Positions 40,002 to 48,115 of a stretch of 48,318 nucleotides of DNA are shown in pieces. The position numbers and the translations under genes were made by a program. Each line of letters starts with the position of its first letter. The first letter of the stretch is position 1. A model generated the notes under the pieces. The model had not been told where the DNA came from and did no database searches. It saw only the letters and a list, made by a program, of their open reading frames with translations. The stretch comes from DAOTWP01 sp034435675 (GTDB lineage Bacteria; Chloroflexota; Anaerolineae; Aggregatilineales; Phototrophicaceae), in contig DAOTWP010000296.1 of assembly GCA_034435675.1 (NCBI GenBank), positions 1 to 48,318 of the forward strand, given 5' to 3'.

Positions 40002-40631
40002 TCAGTCAAAAGAAATGTCAATCGCATCGAGGGGCCACCAGCGCAGCAGCACCTTCGCCAGAATGTGATCGCGCGGGACTGCCCCAAATGTATGGCTGCC
40101 AGTGGTCACGGCGCGATTATCGCCCATCACAAAATACTCATCCGCACCGAGCACCCATTCACCTTCGCTGCACTGGCGCAAACGGCACATCCCGCTGGCA
40201 TAGGGTTCATCCAGCAGCACGCCATTGATATACACCTGCCCGCTGCGCAGCTCAACCGTATCGCCGGGTATACCAATCACGCGCTTGATCAGCATTTCGC
40301 CGCTGTCGGGACGAATAAACACCACGATATCGCCGCGTTCGGGATCGCCAAACAGGTACGGCAGCGGAGAGCCAAGCAGCCGTTCGTAAGTGTGAAAATT
40401 TGGCTCCATGCTGTTGCCCAGCACTTCGTAACGCGGAATCACCAGATTGATACCGACAAAAATCAGCAGCAGCAGCGCGCCAAACTGCACCCACTCGCGC
40501 ACAGCAGCGGCAAGGCGGCGGCGCAGCGGCGGACGCGGCAGTTCCGCTCTACCTGTTTCTGTCGGCACAATTGCTACCAGCACGTCTTCGGCAGCGTCCA
40601 GATCAAAGGGCACTTCATTCAGCGGGTCCAT
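40002..40631 (-). CDS. lepB: Signal peptidase I
   Basis: The protein has 209 residues. It removes signal peptides from exported proteins at the outer face of the membrane. An N-terminal cytoplasmic stretch of about 45 residues precedes one membrane helix (VQFGALLLLIFVGINLVI). Box B holds the nucleophile Ser74 in GNSMEPN, box D the general base Lys116 in LIKRVIGIPGD, and box E is VMGDNR. There are two Cys in MCRLRQC, an insert seen in few relatives. GGAGAT precedes the ATG. It is downstream of a membrane EEP gene on the same strand with a 95-base gap. The many secreted proteins in this window are its likely clients. Confidence 0.95.
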   Translation of the reverse strand: MDPLNEVPFDLDAAEDVLVAIVPTETGRAELPRPPLRRRLAAAVREWVQFGALLLLIFVGINLVIPRYEVLGNSMEPNFHTYERLLGSPLPYLFGDPERGDIVVFIRPDSGEMLIKRVIGIPGDTVELRSGQVYINGVLLDEPYASGMCRLRQCSEGEWVLGADEYFVMGDNRAVTTGSHTFGAVPRDHILAKVLLRWWPLDAIDISFD

Positions 40632-40726
40632 GAAATCTCCGATTATGGAGCAAACATATCGCTCCCATTGTAATGTGCGGTTTTGAGGAAGTTGTGAAGT
40701 TTTCTGGCAGTCTGGGTGCAGTCAGG

Positions 40727-41821
40727 TCACCGGGTCAGGCGCAGTCGTGCCAGCAGCGGCAGATGATCGCTGCCCAGCGCGGGTCCCGTCACGGCGACCA
40801 GCGGCTGCCATGCGCTGCTGTACCAGACATAATCAACGCGCAGCAGCGTCGGCAGGAAGGCAGGCAGCCCTTCTTCGCCAACACCGGCAGGGTATGTCGC
40901 GCCGTAGCCCCAGCCCGCCGTCCGGTAGGCATCGCCCAGCCGCAGTGCCAGTTCCCCATAAATCAGGCTGCCGTCGCTGGTATTAAAGTCGCCCGCCGCA
41001 ATCAACGGCAGTGTCTCGGTGTCCAGGATGTCCATCAGCACACGCATCTGCTCGTTGCGGGTTGTCTCGTCATATTGCAGTGCCAGTGCCAGCAAACCCG
41101 ACACCGGCAGTTCAAACCGCGCCGCAGTGCGCACAGGCATCGCCAGATGGATGTTGTAGACAGCCACTTCACGCCCGCCAAAGTTAATAACCAGCCGTCG
41201 TGAATACCAATCGCCCAGATCAATCGTCTGCGCATCTACCAATGGGAAACGCGACAGGGTAAGCTGGTTGCCCAACGCATCATCGTGGTAAGCATACGTT
41301 CCGGCGAGTGCTGTTACCAGTAAGGGCTTATTCTCCGGTGTGACCTCTTGCAGCAGCACTACATCCGCGCCAGACTGACGAATCCATGCGGCGACTTCCG
41401 GCAGACGCTGGTTAGCGGGCAGCGCATTAAACGTCAACACGGTCAGTTCGTCCGGTTCACGCCCAACCTGCGCCGCGCCAAACCATGCGCGCGGCAGCGC
41501 ACGGGGCGCAGCAAGGATATCGGGAACCCACAGGGGCGCAAACCACGCCGCACCCAACGCAAGCACCGGCAGCAGCCTTGCCGCGCTGCCCCACGCCCTT
41601 ACCAGCAGCACCAGCGGCAGCAGCAGCAGCGCCGGCACGAAAGCGTAGGGGGTAAAATTGTGCAGCAGTGCCAGCCACCACCACTGGTCGCCCGCCAGCA
41701 GCCGCAGCAGCAGATAGATGACCAGCAGCAGGGTGTAGACCCCTGCCAGCCACGCTACCAGCGTGCGCAGCGGACGGCGATGCGGAATGGCGCGCAGTTC
41801 AGCGGTTTTGCGTTCGCTCAT
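40727..41821 (-). CDS. Second membrane-anchored EEP-family hydrolase
   Basis: The ATG at 41821 follows AAAGGG closely, giving 364 residues; the longer frame from 41908 is less likely. Three hydrophobic helices (LVAWLAGVYTLLLVIYLLL; a second near 65; LARLLPVLALGAAWFAPLW-like) precede an EEP domain with TVLTFNALP, ADVVLLQEVTPEN, VAVYNIHLAMP, AAGDFNTSD, RVDYVWYSS and GSDHLPLLARL. All catalytic positions are kept. It shares the plan of the gene at 2386-3438 (three helices, then EEP), including the IRQSGADVVLLQE block, so the two are paralogues. Substrate is unknown. It precedes lepB on the same strand. Confidence 0.87.
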   Translation of the reverse strand: MSERKTAELRAIPHRRPLRTLVAWLAGVYTLLLVIYLLLRLLAGDQWWWLALLHNFTPYAFVPALLLLPLVLLVRAWGSAARLLPVLALGAAWFAPLWVPDILAAPRALPRAWFGAAQVGREPDELTVLTFNALPANQRLPEVAAWIRQSGADVVLLQEVTPENKPLLVTALAGTYAYHDDALGNQLTLSRFPLVDAQTIDLGDWYSRRLVINFGGREVAVYNIHLAMPVRTAARFELPVSGLLALALQYDETTRNEQMRVLMDILDTETLPLIAAGDFNTSDGSLIYGELALRLGDAYRTAGWGYGATYPAGVGEEGLPAFLPTLLRVDYVWYSSAWQPLVAVTGPALGSDHLPLLARLRLTR

Positions 41822-41992
41822 AAACCCTTTCGGAGTTCGGCGGCATCTGTGCCCTGGTTGCCAGATCAGCAGGTGCAGCAGACAAACCGCGTTCAAACGC
41901 TCAAGCAATCAGACGGCAATGATAGCCTAGAACCACGCTGGCGCAAGTGGCGAGCGCCTGTTTGGGGTACGGCTGCAAAGGCTGTGATGGTT

Positions 41993-42021
41993 TTGCACAG
42001 TCGGGCAAATGTGGGCATAAT
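41993..42021 (+). promoter_or_regulatory. Promoter of the LLM oxidoreductase gene
   Basis: TTGCAC, a 17-base spacer and CATAAT at 42016-42021. The leader would be about 41 bases to the ATG at 42069. Confidence 0.55.
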
Positions 42022-42068
42022 CTGCGCCAATGTTGGACATGCATTGGCTAATCAACAGGGAAAGACTC

Positions 42069-43001
42069 ATGACACAGATCGGGATCATGATTGAAGGGCA
42101 GGATGGACTGAATTGGTCGCGCTGGCAGCGTTTGCTGCAAGCCGCCGAAGATTTCGGCTATCAATGTCTGTTCCGCAGTGACCACTTCACCAACGCCAGC
42201 GGTGAGGACAAAGACTCGCTGGAACTGTGGAACGCGCTGACTTATGCAGCGGCAACCACCAGACGCATTGAGTTTGGACCGCTGGTTGCGCCGGTGACAT
42301 TTCGCTTTCCGGCGATGACAGCGCGCATCGCCGCGCAGGTGGATGACCTCAGCGGCGGACGGTTGGTGCTGGGACTGGGTGCTGGCTGGCAGGAACGCGA
42401 ACATACCAAATTTGGCATCCCGTTCTACGATTTCCCCACGCGCTACGCGATGTTTGAAGAAGCGCTGGAACTGACCACGCGCCTGTATCACAGCGCCGAC
42501 CCCGTGCATTACAGCGGCAAATACTTCTCGCTGAACGATGCCCGCCTGCTGCCGCCTCCACAGCGCCCCGGCGGTCCGCCGATTCTGATTGGCGGCAATG
42601 GACCTAAACGTACTCTCCCGCTCGTTGCACGTTATGCCCATGAATGGAACGCCGTGTTTATTGACCTGAAAACGTATCAGGAACGCACGCGGCAGCTTAA
42701 CGCTTTGCTGGAGCAGCAGGGGCGCAAGCCGGGCGACGTCAAGCGGTCGCTGATGACCCAGGTGGTCTATGAACCCAGCGAGGCGGCGCTCAGTTCGCGG
42801 CTGGATGCGCGCGGCGTGACGGCGCAGGAATTGTGGGAAGCGCGCGGTATCATCGCGGGAACGGGCGCGCAGGTTGCGGAGCGCATCGCCCAGTTTGCCG
42901 AGGCAGGCGTGGAGCGCTTCATGCTGCAATGGCTCGATCAGGACAATATCGACGGGCTGGAAGCAATGGCGCGCGATGTGCTGCCGCAGTTTCACGGGTA
43001 A
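42069..43001 (+). CDS. LLM-class flavin/F420-dependent oxidoreductase
   Basis: The ATG at 42069 follows GGGAAAG, giving 310 residues beginning MTQIGIMIEGQDGL; an upstream frame to 42030 is less likely. It is a luciferase-like TIM barrel: WSRWQRLLQAAEDFGYQCLFRSDHF, then TTRRIEFGPLVAPVTFR, the DDLSGGRLVLGLGAGWQEREH motif, PPPQRPGGPPILIGGNGPKRTLPLVARYAHEWN, and a C-terminal helix. The GAGWQEREH block with the G-P-K-R-T phosphate loop is typical of the F420-dependent subgroup (TIGR03560-like). Such enzymes oxidise or reduce small substrates with F420H2 or FMNH2. The cofactor choice is inference. Confidence 0.92.
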   Translation: MTQIGIMIEGQDGLNWSRWQRLLQAAEDFGYQCLFRSDHFTNASGEDKDSLELWNALTYAAATTRRIEFGPLVAPVTFRFPAMTARIAAQVDDLSGGRLVLGLGAGWQEREHTKFGIPFYDFPTRYAMFEEALELTTRLYHSADPVHYSGKYFSLNDARLLPPPQRPGGPPILIGGNGPKRTLPLVARYAHEWNAVFIDLKTYQERTRQLNALLEQQGRKPGDVKRSLMTQVVYEPSEAALSSRLDARGVTAQELWEARGIIAGTGAQVAERIAQFAEAGVERFMLQWLDQDNIDGLEAMARDVLPQFHG

Positions 43002-43030
43002 TCAGTCTCAGCGTGCAAAGAACTGAGCAG

Positions 43031-43296
43031 ATGAGCAGCCCGGCGTACCAACTTACTGAACACGCGCGTGCGGAAGCATCCCGACGCGGCATTTCACTGG
43101 ACATACTGCACGAGATGCTGGAATCGCCCGCGCAAATCGTGAATGCCCGGAACGAACGCAGAGTGTATCGGTGTATCAGTCGTAGGTTGAAATCAATGAT
43201 AGACTGTATCTGGTGCGGGCGATTGTCGAAAACACCGATCCACTGACAGTCGTCACTGTTTACCGGACCAGCAAAATCGAGAAGTACTGGGAATAG
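43031..43296 (+). pseudogene. Broken DUF4258 gene (frameshift and stop)
   Basis: The first 46 residues (YQLTEHARAEASRRGISLDI to NARNERRVYR) match the DUF4258 family. A tandem 8-base duplication, GTGTATCG/GTGTATCA at 43163-43178, then shifts the frame. The second half continues in the shifted frame (DRLYLVRAIVENTDP, TVVTVYRTSKIEKYWE) to the stop at 43294-43296. An in-frame TAG at 43183-43185 adds a second lesion. Removing exactly 8 bases restores the frame but not the stop. DUF4258 proteins are often paired with DUF2283 proteins as a predicted toxin-antitoxin couple, and DUF2283 is next. Confidence 0.82.
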
Positions 43297-43301
43297 CGGC
43301 A

Positions 43302-43511
43302 ATGAAAGTGACCTACGATGCAAGTCTGGACGTAATGCGGATTCTATTTAGCGATGCGCCGATTCTCGAAAGTGATGAAGATAAACCCAGCGTAATTATA
43401 GACTATGCCGCTGATGGACACATCATTGGCATAGAAATACTCGACGTCTCTAAACACGTCAACCATCCGAATGCGCTGGAATACGCTGTTGTCGGGGAGA
43501 AACCAGCATGA
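43302..43511 (+). CDS. DUF2283 family protein (presumed antitoxin)
   Basis: The protein has 69 residues. GGGAA precedes the ATG at 8 bases. The sequence is typical DUF2283: MKVTYDASLDVMRILFSD, IIDYAADGHIIGIEILDVSK. The ATG is 5 bases after the ancestral DUF4258 stop. In many genomes these two small genes are adjacent, with DUF2283 proposed as the antitoxin. Here the antitoxin-like frame is intact while its partner is broken, as expected if losing the toxin is tolerated. The toxin-antitoxin role is inference from gene pairing. Confidence 0.85.
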   Translation: MKVTYDASLDVMRILFSDAPILESDEDKPSVIIDYAADGHIIGIEILDVSKHVNHPNALEYAVVGEKPA

Positions 43512-43564
43512 AGGGTATGCCCCGGGGCTGGTACGACGCTGTAATAGCTCAGGAAACGTATTAG

Positions 43565-44227
43565 ATGGCAGAGATGCGCCAGCGGCGGGCAATCATCACG
43601 GGGATGGCAGCAGTCGGGCTGCTGGCTGCTGCCCTACTCATTCTTAGTTCTGCGAACACAGTTTCCAACGAATCGGCTGCCGCCAGTACAGCGACCCCCG
43701 GCGAGTCGCTGGCGGCACTGCCCACACAGCCAAGCGCTGCATCGGCAGTTTCACCGGCAGCAACACAGCCGCCACCGCGTTCCACACTCGCCTACGCCCA
43801 GTGTCAGAACGAGTGGAACGAGCGCAACGACGCCCCCGACGTCAGCGGACGCGCCCGGGCAGCGCTGGCAGGCACAGGCATCCCTGGCATTACGGTAGGG
43901 CTGGCATGGGGGGTGGGCGAAGACTGTTTCGACCCGGCAACGATGCTGTTTGACCACTTCTGGGCATACGAAGTTACACTGCCCGTGTTTATCCGCGTGG
44001 ACGGCGACACACTGGCAGATGACGCGGCGCTGGGCGATCTGACCGCGCGCCTGCTGCTGGCGCTGCGCGACGCTGGCATCCCCAATCCCGCGTCTACACT
44101 CGTGCTGCTGTTCAGCGACGGCCAGGCAGAACGCCGCCTGAGCTTTGCGCAGCAGGATGGCGAACGTGCCCGCAGGCAGTATCAGGGCGGTGCGGCATTA
44201 TGGGCGGCGCTGGAATCGGTTTCGTGA
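43565..44227 (+). CDS. Secreted or membrane-anchored protein of unknown function
   Basis: The protein has 220 residues. AGGAA lies 9 bases before the ATG. After MAEMRQRR a hydrophobic helix (AIITGMAAVGLLAAALLILSS) anchors or exports the protein. A Ser/Ala/Pro-rich linker of about 45 residues follows. The folded part from about 75 has QCQNEWNERNDAPDVSG, TVGLAWGVGEDCFDPATMLFDHFW, and TLADDAALGDLTARLLLALRDAGI, with two Cys that could pair. I recognise no family. It is an orphan gene between the DUF2283 gene and the ABC exporter. Confidence 0.7.
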   Translation: MAEMRQRRAIITGMAAVGLLAAALLILSSANTVSNESAAASTATPGESLAALPTQPSAASAVSPAATQPPPRSTLAYAQCQNEWNERNDAPDVSGRARAALAGTGIPGITVGLAWGVGEDCFDPATMLFDHFWAYEVTLPVFIRVDGDTLADDAALGDLTARLLLALRDAGIPNPASTLVLLFSDGQAERRLSFAQQDGERARRQYQGGAALWAALESVS

Positions 44228-44238
44228 ATTGGTCTGCA

Positions 44239-44267
44239 TTGGCACAATGGTTTGTTGCTACCATAAG
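44239..44267 (+). promoter_or_regulatory. Promoter of the ABC exporter operon, with overlapping dyad
   Basis: TTGGCA (44239-44244), a 17-base spacer and CATAAG. The inverted repeat CATTG-GCA-CAATG (44237-44249) covers the -35 and could be a repressor site. Confidence 0.45.
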
Positions 44268-44307
44268 AGTCCAGAGAAGCTCGTTTTTATCGTAAGGTAC
44301 TTGTTGC

Positions 44308-46122
44308 ATGACCAGCAGCACGCTTCGTCAGGACTCGCGTTCCACCGCGCCGCGCCCAGAGTCACCACCTGCGCCCGCTTCCCCCGCAGCCCCTCAAGCT
44401 GACCTGCGTTGGTTGCTGCGCTTCATTGACCGTCACCGCCGCGCGGCAGTGGGCGCGCTGGGCAGCGGCATGATTGGCGGGGTCACAGCGGCAGCCACCC
44501 CTTATCTGATTGGCATCATTGTCGATCATGTGAGCGCAGGCATTGACCTCAACCAGATTCTGGGCGATGTGCTGCTGCTGGTTGGACTGGCGCTGCTGAC
44601 AGTCGTTGCCTTTTTTGGGCAGCGGTACTGGAGTGGCGTAGTTGCCTACAATGTCAACTACGATATTCGGGAAGCCCTATTTGATAATCTGCTCACGCTT
44701 GATCAGGGCTTTTACCAGAGTTATGCCACCGGCGATCTGATTTCGCGCATGCACATGGATGTGCAGATGATCTGGCGACTGCTACTGCTGGGCTTTTCGC
44801 GCGGGGGCAGCGCCATCATGACCGCGATCATTGCCTTTGTGCTGCTGGCGACGATTGACCTGCGGCTGAGCCTGCTGGTCTTTGTGGTACTGGCAATCAG
44901 CACCAGCATTCAGATGCGCGTTGGCACCATGCTGGCGCCTGTGTTCGAAAAAGTGCAGGAGCAGGAAGGCACGCTCGCCGCGCTGGTCCAGGACTCGTTC
45001 AGCGGCATCCAGACGATCAAGACCTTTGGCAAGGACGACGGTGCTGCTGCTGCCTACCGCGCGCAGAATCTGGAATACCGCCGCCGCTGGTTGTTCTTCA
45101 GACGCCGCAACGAGCCTATCGGGATGCTGCCCAATGCCATCAGTCAGGGCACGGCGGGCATTGTGGTGCTGTTTGGCGGCGTTCTCGTCGTGCAGCAGCA
45201 GATGACCGTCGGCAACTTCGTGCAGTTCCTGACCTTCCTGGGGTTAATCAGCCGGGTGCTGCTGGAAATCGGCACGATCTACCAGCGCTTGCAGCAAACC
45301 CGCGGCGCGCTCAACCGCCTGACCCCGCTGCTGCGCGCAGCACAGATCAGCAACCGGGACAACGCGCGCCCGCTGCCCGCTGCCGATGGGCATGTGCGTT
45401 TTGAGCAGGTAACCGTCGAACTTGCAGGTACACGCCTGCTGGATAACGTGACTCTGGATGTGCCCGCCGGGACGGTGGTTGGGCTGGTGGGTGCAACCGG
45501 CTGCGGCAAAACCACGCTGGTCAACCTGCTGGCGCGGGTTCAGGATCCCACCGATGGACGTGTGCTGGTGGATGGCGTGGATGTGCGCGATTACGATTTG
45601 CAGCAGTTGCGCGATGTCATCGCCTATGTGCCGCAGTCCACGTTCCTGTTCAGCAAGCCGCTGCACGAGAATGTGCGCATGGGGCGCACGGACCTCGGGC
45701 AGGGCGAGCTGGAACGTGCCGTCCACATCTCACGAGTCAGCAATGACCTGCCACAGCTCCCCTATGGGCTGGATACCCTGGTGGGCGAAAAAGGCGTCAT
45801 GCTCAGCGGTGGGCAAAAGCAGCGTGTTGCCATCGCGCGCGCGATCATCCGCGACCCGGCGATTCTGGTGCTGGACGATGCCCTGAGCAGCGTGGACACC
45901 CGGACCGCTGCGGACATCCTCGCCGACCTGCGCCATGTCGTGCAGACGCGCACCAGCTTCATCATTGCGCACCGCATGGCAACGGTCAAAGATGCCGATC
46001 TGATCGTGGTGCTTGACGCTGGTCGTATTGTTGAACAGGGCACACATGCGGAACTGCTGGCACGCGGCGGGGTCTATGCGCAGATGGTCGCGCGCGAACT
46101 AGAGGAGGCACAGCCGGCATGA
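44308..46122 (+). CDS. ABC exporter half-transporter, subunit with degenerate ATP site
   Basis: The protein has 604 residues: an exporter membrane domain (about 30-340, six helices) and one nucleotide-binding domain. Motifs: Walker A GATGCGKTT with Lys401, Q-loop VPQSTFLF, signature LSGGQKQR, Walker B ILVLDD with Asp523, and H-loop His555. The residue after the Walker B Asp is Asp524, where active sites have Glu. This marks the degenerate half of a heterodimeric exporter, as in TM287/TM288, LmrCD or BmrCD. Its canonical LSGGQ completes the active site of the partner. The next gene overlaps its stop by ATGA. Substrates are likely drugs or lipids; specificity is unknown. Confidence 0.93.
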   Translation: MTSSTLRQDSRSTAPRPESPPAPASPAAPQADLRWLLRFIDRHRRAAVGALGSGMIGGVTAAATPYLIGIIVDHVSAGIDLNQILGDVLLLVGLALLTVVAFFGQRYWSGVVAYNVNYDIREALFDNLLTLDQGFYQSYATGDLISRMHMDVQMIWRLLLLGFSRGGSAIMTAIIAFVLLATIDLRLSLLVFVVLAISTSIQMRVGTMLAPVFEKVQEQEGTLAALVQDSFSGIQTIKTFGKDDGAAAAYRAQNLEYRRRWLFFRRRNEPIGMLPNAISQGTAGIVVLFGGVLVVQQQMTVGNFVQFLTFLGLISRVLLEIGTIYQRLQQTRGALNRLTPLLRAAQISNRDNARPLPAADGHVRFEQVTVELAGTRLLDNVTLDVPAGTVVGLVGATGCGKTTLVNLLARVQDPTDGRVLVDGVDVRDYDLQQLRDVIAYVPQSTFLFSKPLHENVRMGRTDLGQGELERAVHISRVSNDLPQLPYGLDTLVGEKGVMLSGGQKQRVAIARAIIRDPAILVLDDALSSVDTRTAADILADLRHVVQTRTSFIIAHRMATVKDADLIVVLDAGRIVEQGTHAELLARGGVYAQMVARELEEAQPA

Positions 46123-48044
46123 AAGCGTCCCTGAAAAAACCAGATACACCGGCAGCCAACGGCAATCAACCACAGGATGCCCCCACTAAACCAGTGCAGG
46201 AAGGGCAAACTGGCAGCACAGCGCTGGGGTCCACGGCGCTGACCGATGCGCGCCTGATTGAACAGGAAGGACGCAGTGTCAGCGACCAGCATTTGCTGGG
46301 ACTGCTCGGCACATTCCTTGCCCCGTACTGGTGGCAGATTCTCTGCGTGCTGGTGCTGCTGTTCGGCGTTTCCGGGCTATCGCTGACTCTGCCGCTGATT
46401 ATCCAGCAGGCAGTAGACGGACCGATTGCCGCGCGGCAGCTTGACGGGCTGCTGCCCTATGGCATCGCCTACTTTGCCGTTATCGCCGGTGTGTTTGTCA
46501 TGCGCTTCGCCTACACCTATTGGCTGCAAACGATCGGGCAAAACGCGCTGATGCACCTGCGCCAGACGCTGTTCGAGCACATCCTGCGGCAGGATATGCG
46601 CTTCTTCAACCACACCCCGGTAGGGCAGTTGGTGTCGCGGTTGTCCAATGACATCGAAGCGCTGACCGAACTGCTTTCGACCAGCATCGTCATGGTGCTA
46701 AGCAATTTCATTACGCTGGTAGGTATTGTCGTGGTGATGTTCGCCGTCAACTGGCGCCTGGCGCTGCTGGGGCTGTGCACGCTGCCTGTACTGATCGTCG
46801 CCAGCATCCTGTTCCGCCGGAAAATCCGCGACATTTCGCGCCGCGTGCATCAACTGGTGGCAGAATATCAGGCATTCCTCAACGAACAGTTCAACGGCAT
46901 GCTGATTGTGCAACTGTTCCGACGCCAGCCGCTCAGCCGGGGGGAATTCGCCCGGTTGAATGACGACTATCGCAGTGCGCACATGCGCCTGCGCGATACC
47001 TACACCTATTATTCGGCATTCTTGCAGGTTATGACGGCGGTGGGGCTGGGCATTGTGCTCTACGGGGGCGGCGCAGGCGTACTGGCAGGTTGGGCATCGC
47101 TGGGGATGCTGATTGCGTTTATTGATTACACACGCAGCAGTGTTGAGCCGATCATCACGCTCTCCGAACAGTTCGCCCAGATTCAGACCGCCTTCAGCGC
47201 GGGCGAACGCATCGCGCGGATGCTGCGCGTACAGCCGGACATCGTGGACCCGCAAACGCCCGTGACGGTGAGGGATTATACGCCGACGGTGCAGTTTGAG
47301 CACGTCAATTTCAGCTATGTGGACGGCGCACCAGTGCTCAGGGATGTGGATTTCCGCGTGGATGCCGGGCAGCGCGTGGCGATTGTCGGCGCGACTGGCG
47401 CAGGCAAGACCTCGCTGGTCAGCCTGCTGGCACGCTTCTACGATGTCAAAGGCGGGCATGTGCGCGTGGGGGGCACAGACGTGCGCGATCTGAGCAGCCA
47501 TGATCTGCGCCGCTGCGTTGCCGTTGTGCCGCAGAATCCCTACTGTTTTAATGGTACGATTGCCGATAATCTGCGCCTGTTTGATCCCACTGTCACCGAC
47601 GAACAACTGCGCCGCGCAGCAGAAACCGCCTGTGCCGCGCCGTTCATCGAAAAACTGCCCGGCGGCTACGATTACCGCCTGCTGCCCGGTGGCGCGAATC
47701 TCAGCCAGGGGCAGCGGCAGCTATTGGCGCTGGCGCGCGCGCTGATCCACAGCCCGGAGAGCGTGCTGGTACTGGACGAAGCGACCAGCAGCATTGACAC
47801 AGAGACCGAGGCGCTGATTCAGCAGGGTCTGGCGAACACGCTGGTCAACCGCACCAGCATCACCATTGCCCACCGGCTCAGCACCGTGCGCGATGCAGAC
47901 CGCATCATTGTGCTCAAACACGGCGCAATTGTTGAGGACGGCAAACACGACCAACTGCTGGCGCTGGACGGCGTCTATGCACAGTTGTACCGCCGCCAGT
48001 TCATGGACCTTGAAACCGACAGTGATGACATCGCGGCGGATTAG
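46119..48044 (+). CDS. ABC exporter half-transporter, catalytic subunit
   Basis: The protein has 641 residues. The start overlaps the preceding stop (ATGA). A Gln/Thr/Pro-rich leader of about 50 residues precedes the membrane domain. The nucleotide domain has Walker A GATGAGKTS with Lys430, Q-loop VPQNPYCFNG, signature LSQGQRQ (not the usual LSGGQ), Walker B VLVLDEATSS with catalytic Glu554, and IAHRLSTV. The catalytic Glu with a deviant signature complements the upstream subunit, whose features are the reverse. The pair therefore forms one consensus and one degenerate ATP site, as in heterodimeric multidrug exporters. Confidence 0.93.
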   Translation: MKASLKKPDTPAANGNQPQDAPTKPVQEGQTGSTALGSTALTDARLIEQEGRSVSDQHLLGLLGTFLAPYWWQILCVLVLLFGVSGLSLTLPLIIQQAVDGPIAARQLDGLLPYGIAYFAVIAGVFVMRFAYTYWLQTIGQNALMHLRQTLFEHILRQDMRFFNHTPVGQLVSRLSNDIEALTELLSTSIVMVLSNFITLVGIVVVMFAVNWRLALLGLCTLPVLIVASILFRRKIRDISRRVHQLVAEYQAFLNEQFNGMLIVQLFRRQPLSRGEFARLNDDYRSAHMRLRDTYTYYSAFLQVMTAVGLGIVLYGGGAGVLAGWASLGMLIAFIDYTRSSVEPIITLSEQFAQIQTAFSAGERIARMLRVQPDIVDPQTPVTVRDYTPTVQFEHVNFSYVDGAPVLRDVDFRVDAGQRVAIVGATGAGKTSLVSLLARFYDVKGGHVRVGGTDVRDLSSHDLRRCVAVVPQNPYCFNGTIADNLRLFDPTVTDEQLRRAAETACAAPFIEKLPGGYDYRLLPGGANLSQGQRQLLALARALIHSPESVLVLDEATSSIDTETEALIQQGLANTLVNRTSITIAHRLSTVRDADRIIVLKHGAIVEDGKHDQLLALDGVYAQLYRRQFMDLETDSDDIAAD

Positions 48045-48065
48045 CGGCGACTTTACCCGGTGACG

Positions 48066-48074
48066 TGCTATAAT
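48066..48074 (+). promoter_or_regulatory. Extended -10 promoter of the last gene
   Basis: TGC-TATAAT is a perfect extended -10, like the one at 2327-2335. The start would be near 48081. Confidence 0.6.
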
Positions 48075-48115
48075 AAAATCATCGTCCGCCACTTCTGATG
48101 AAAGGATGTTCGGGG

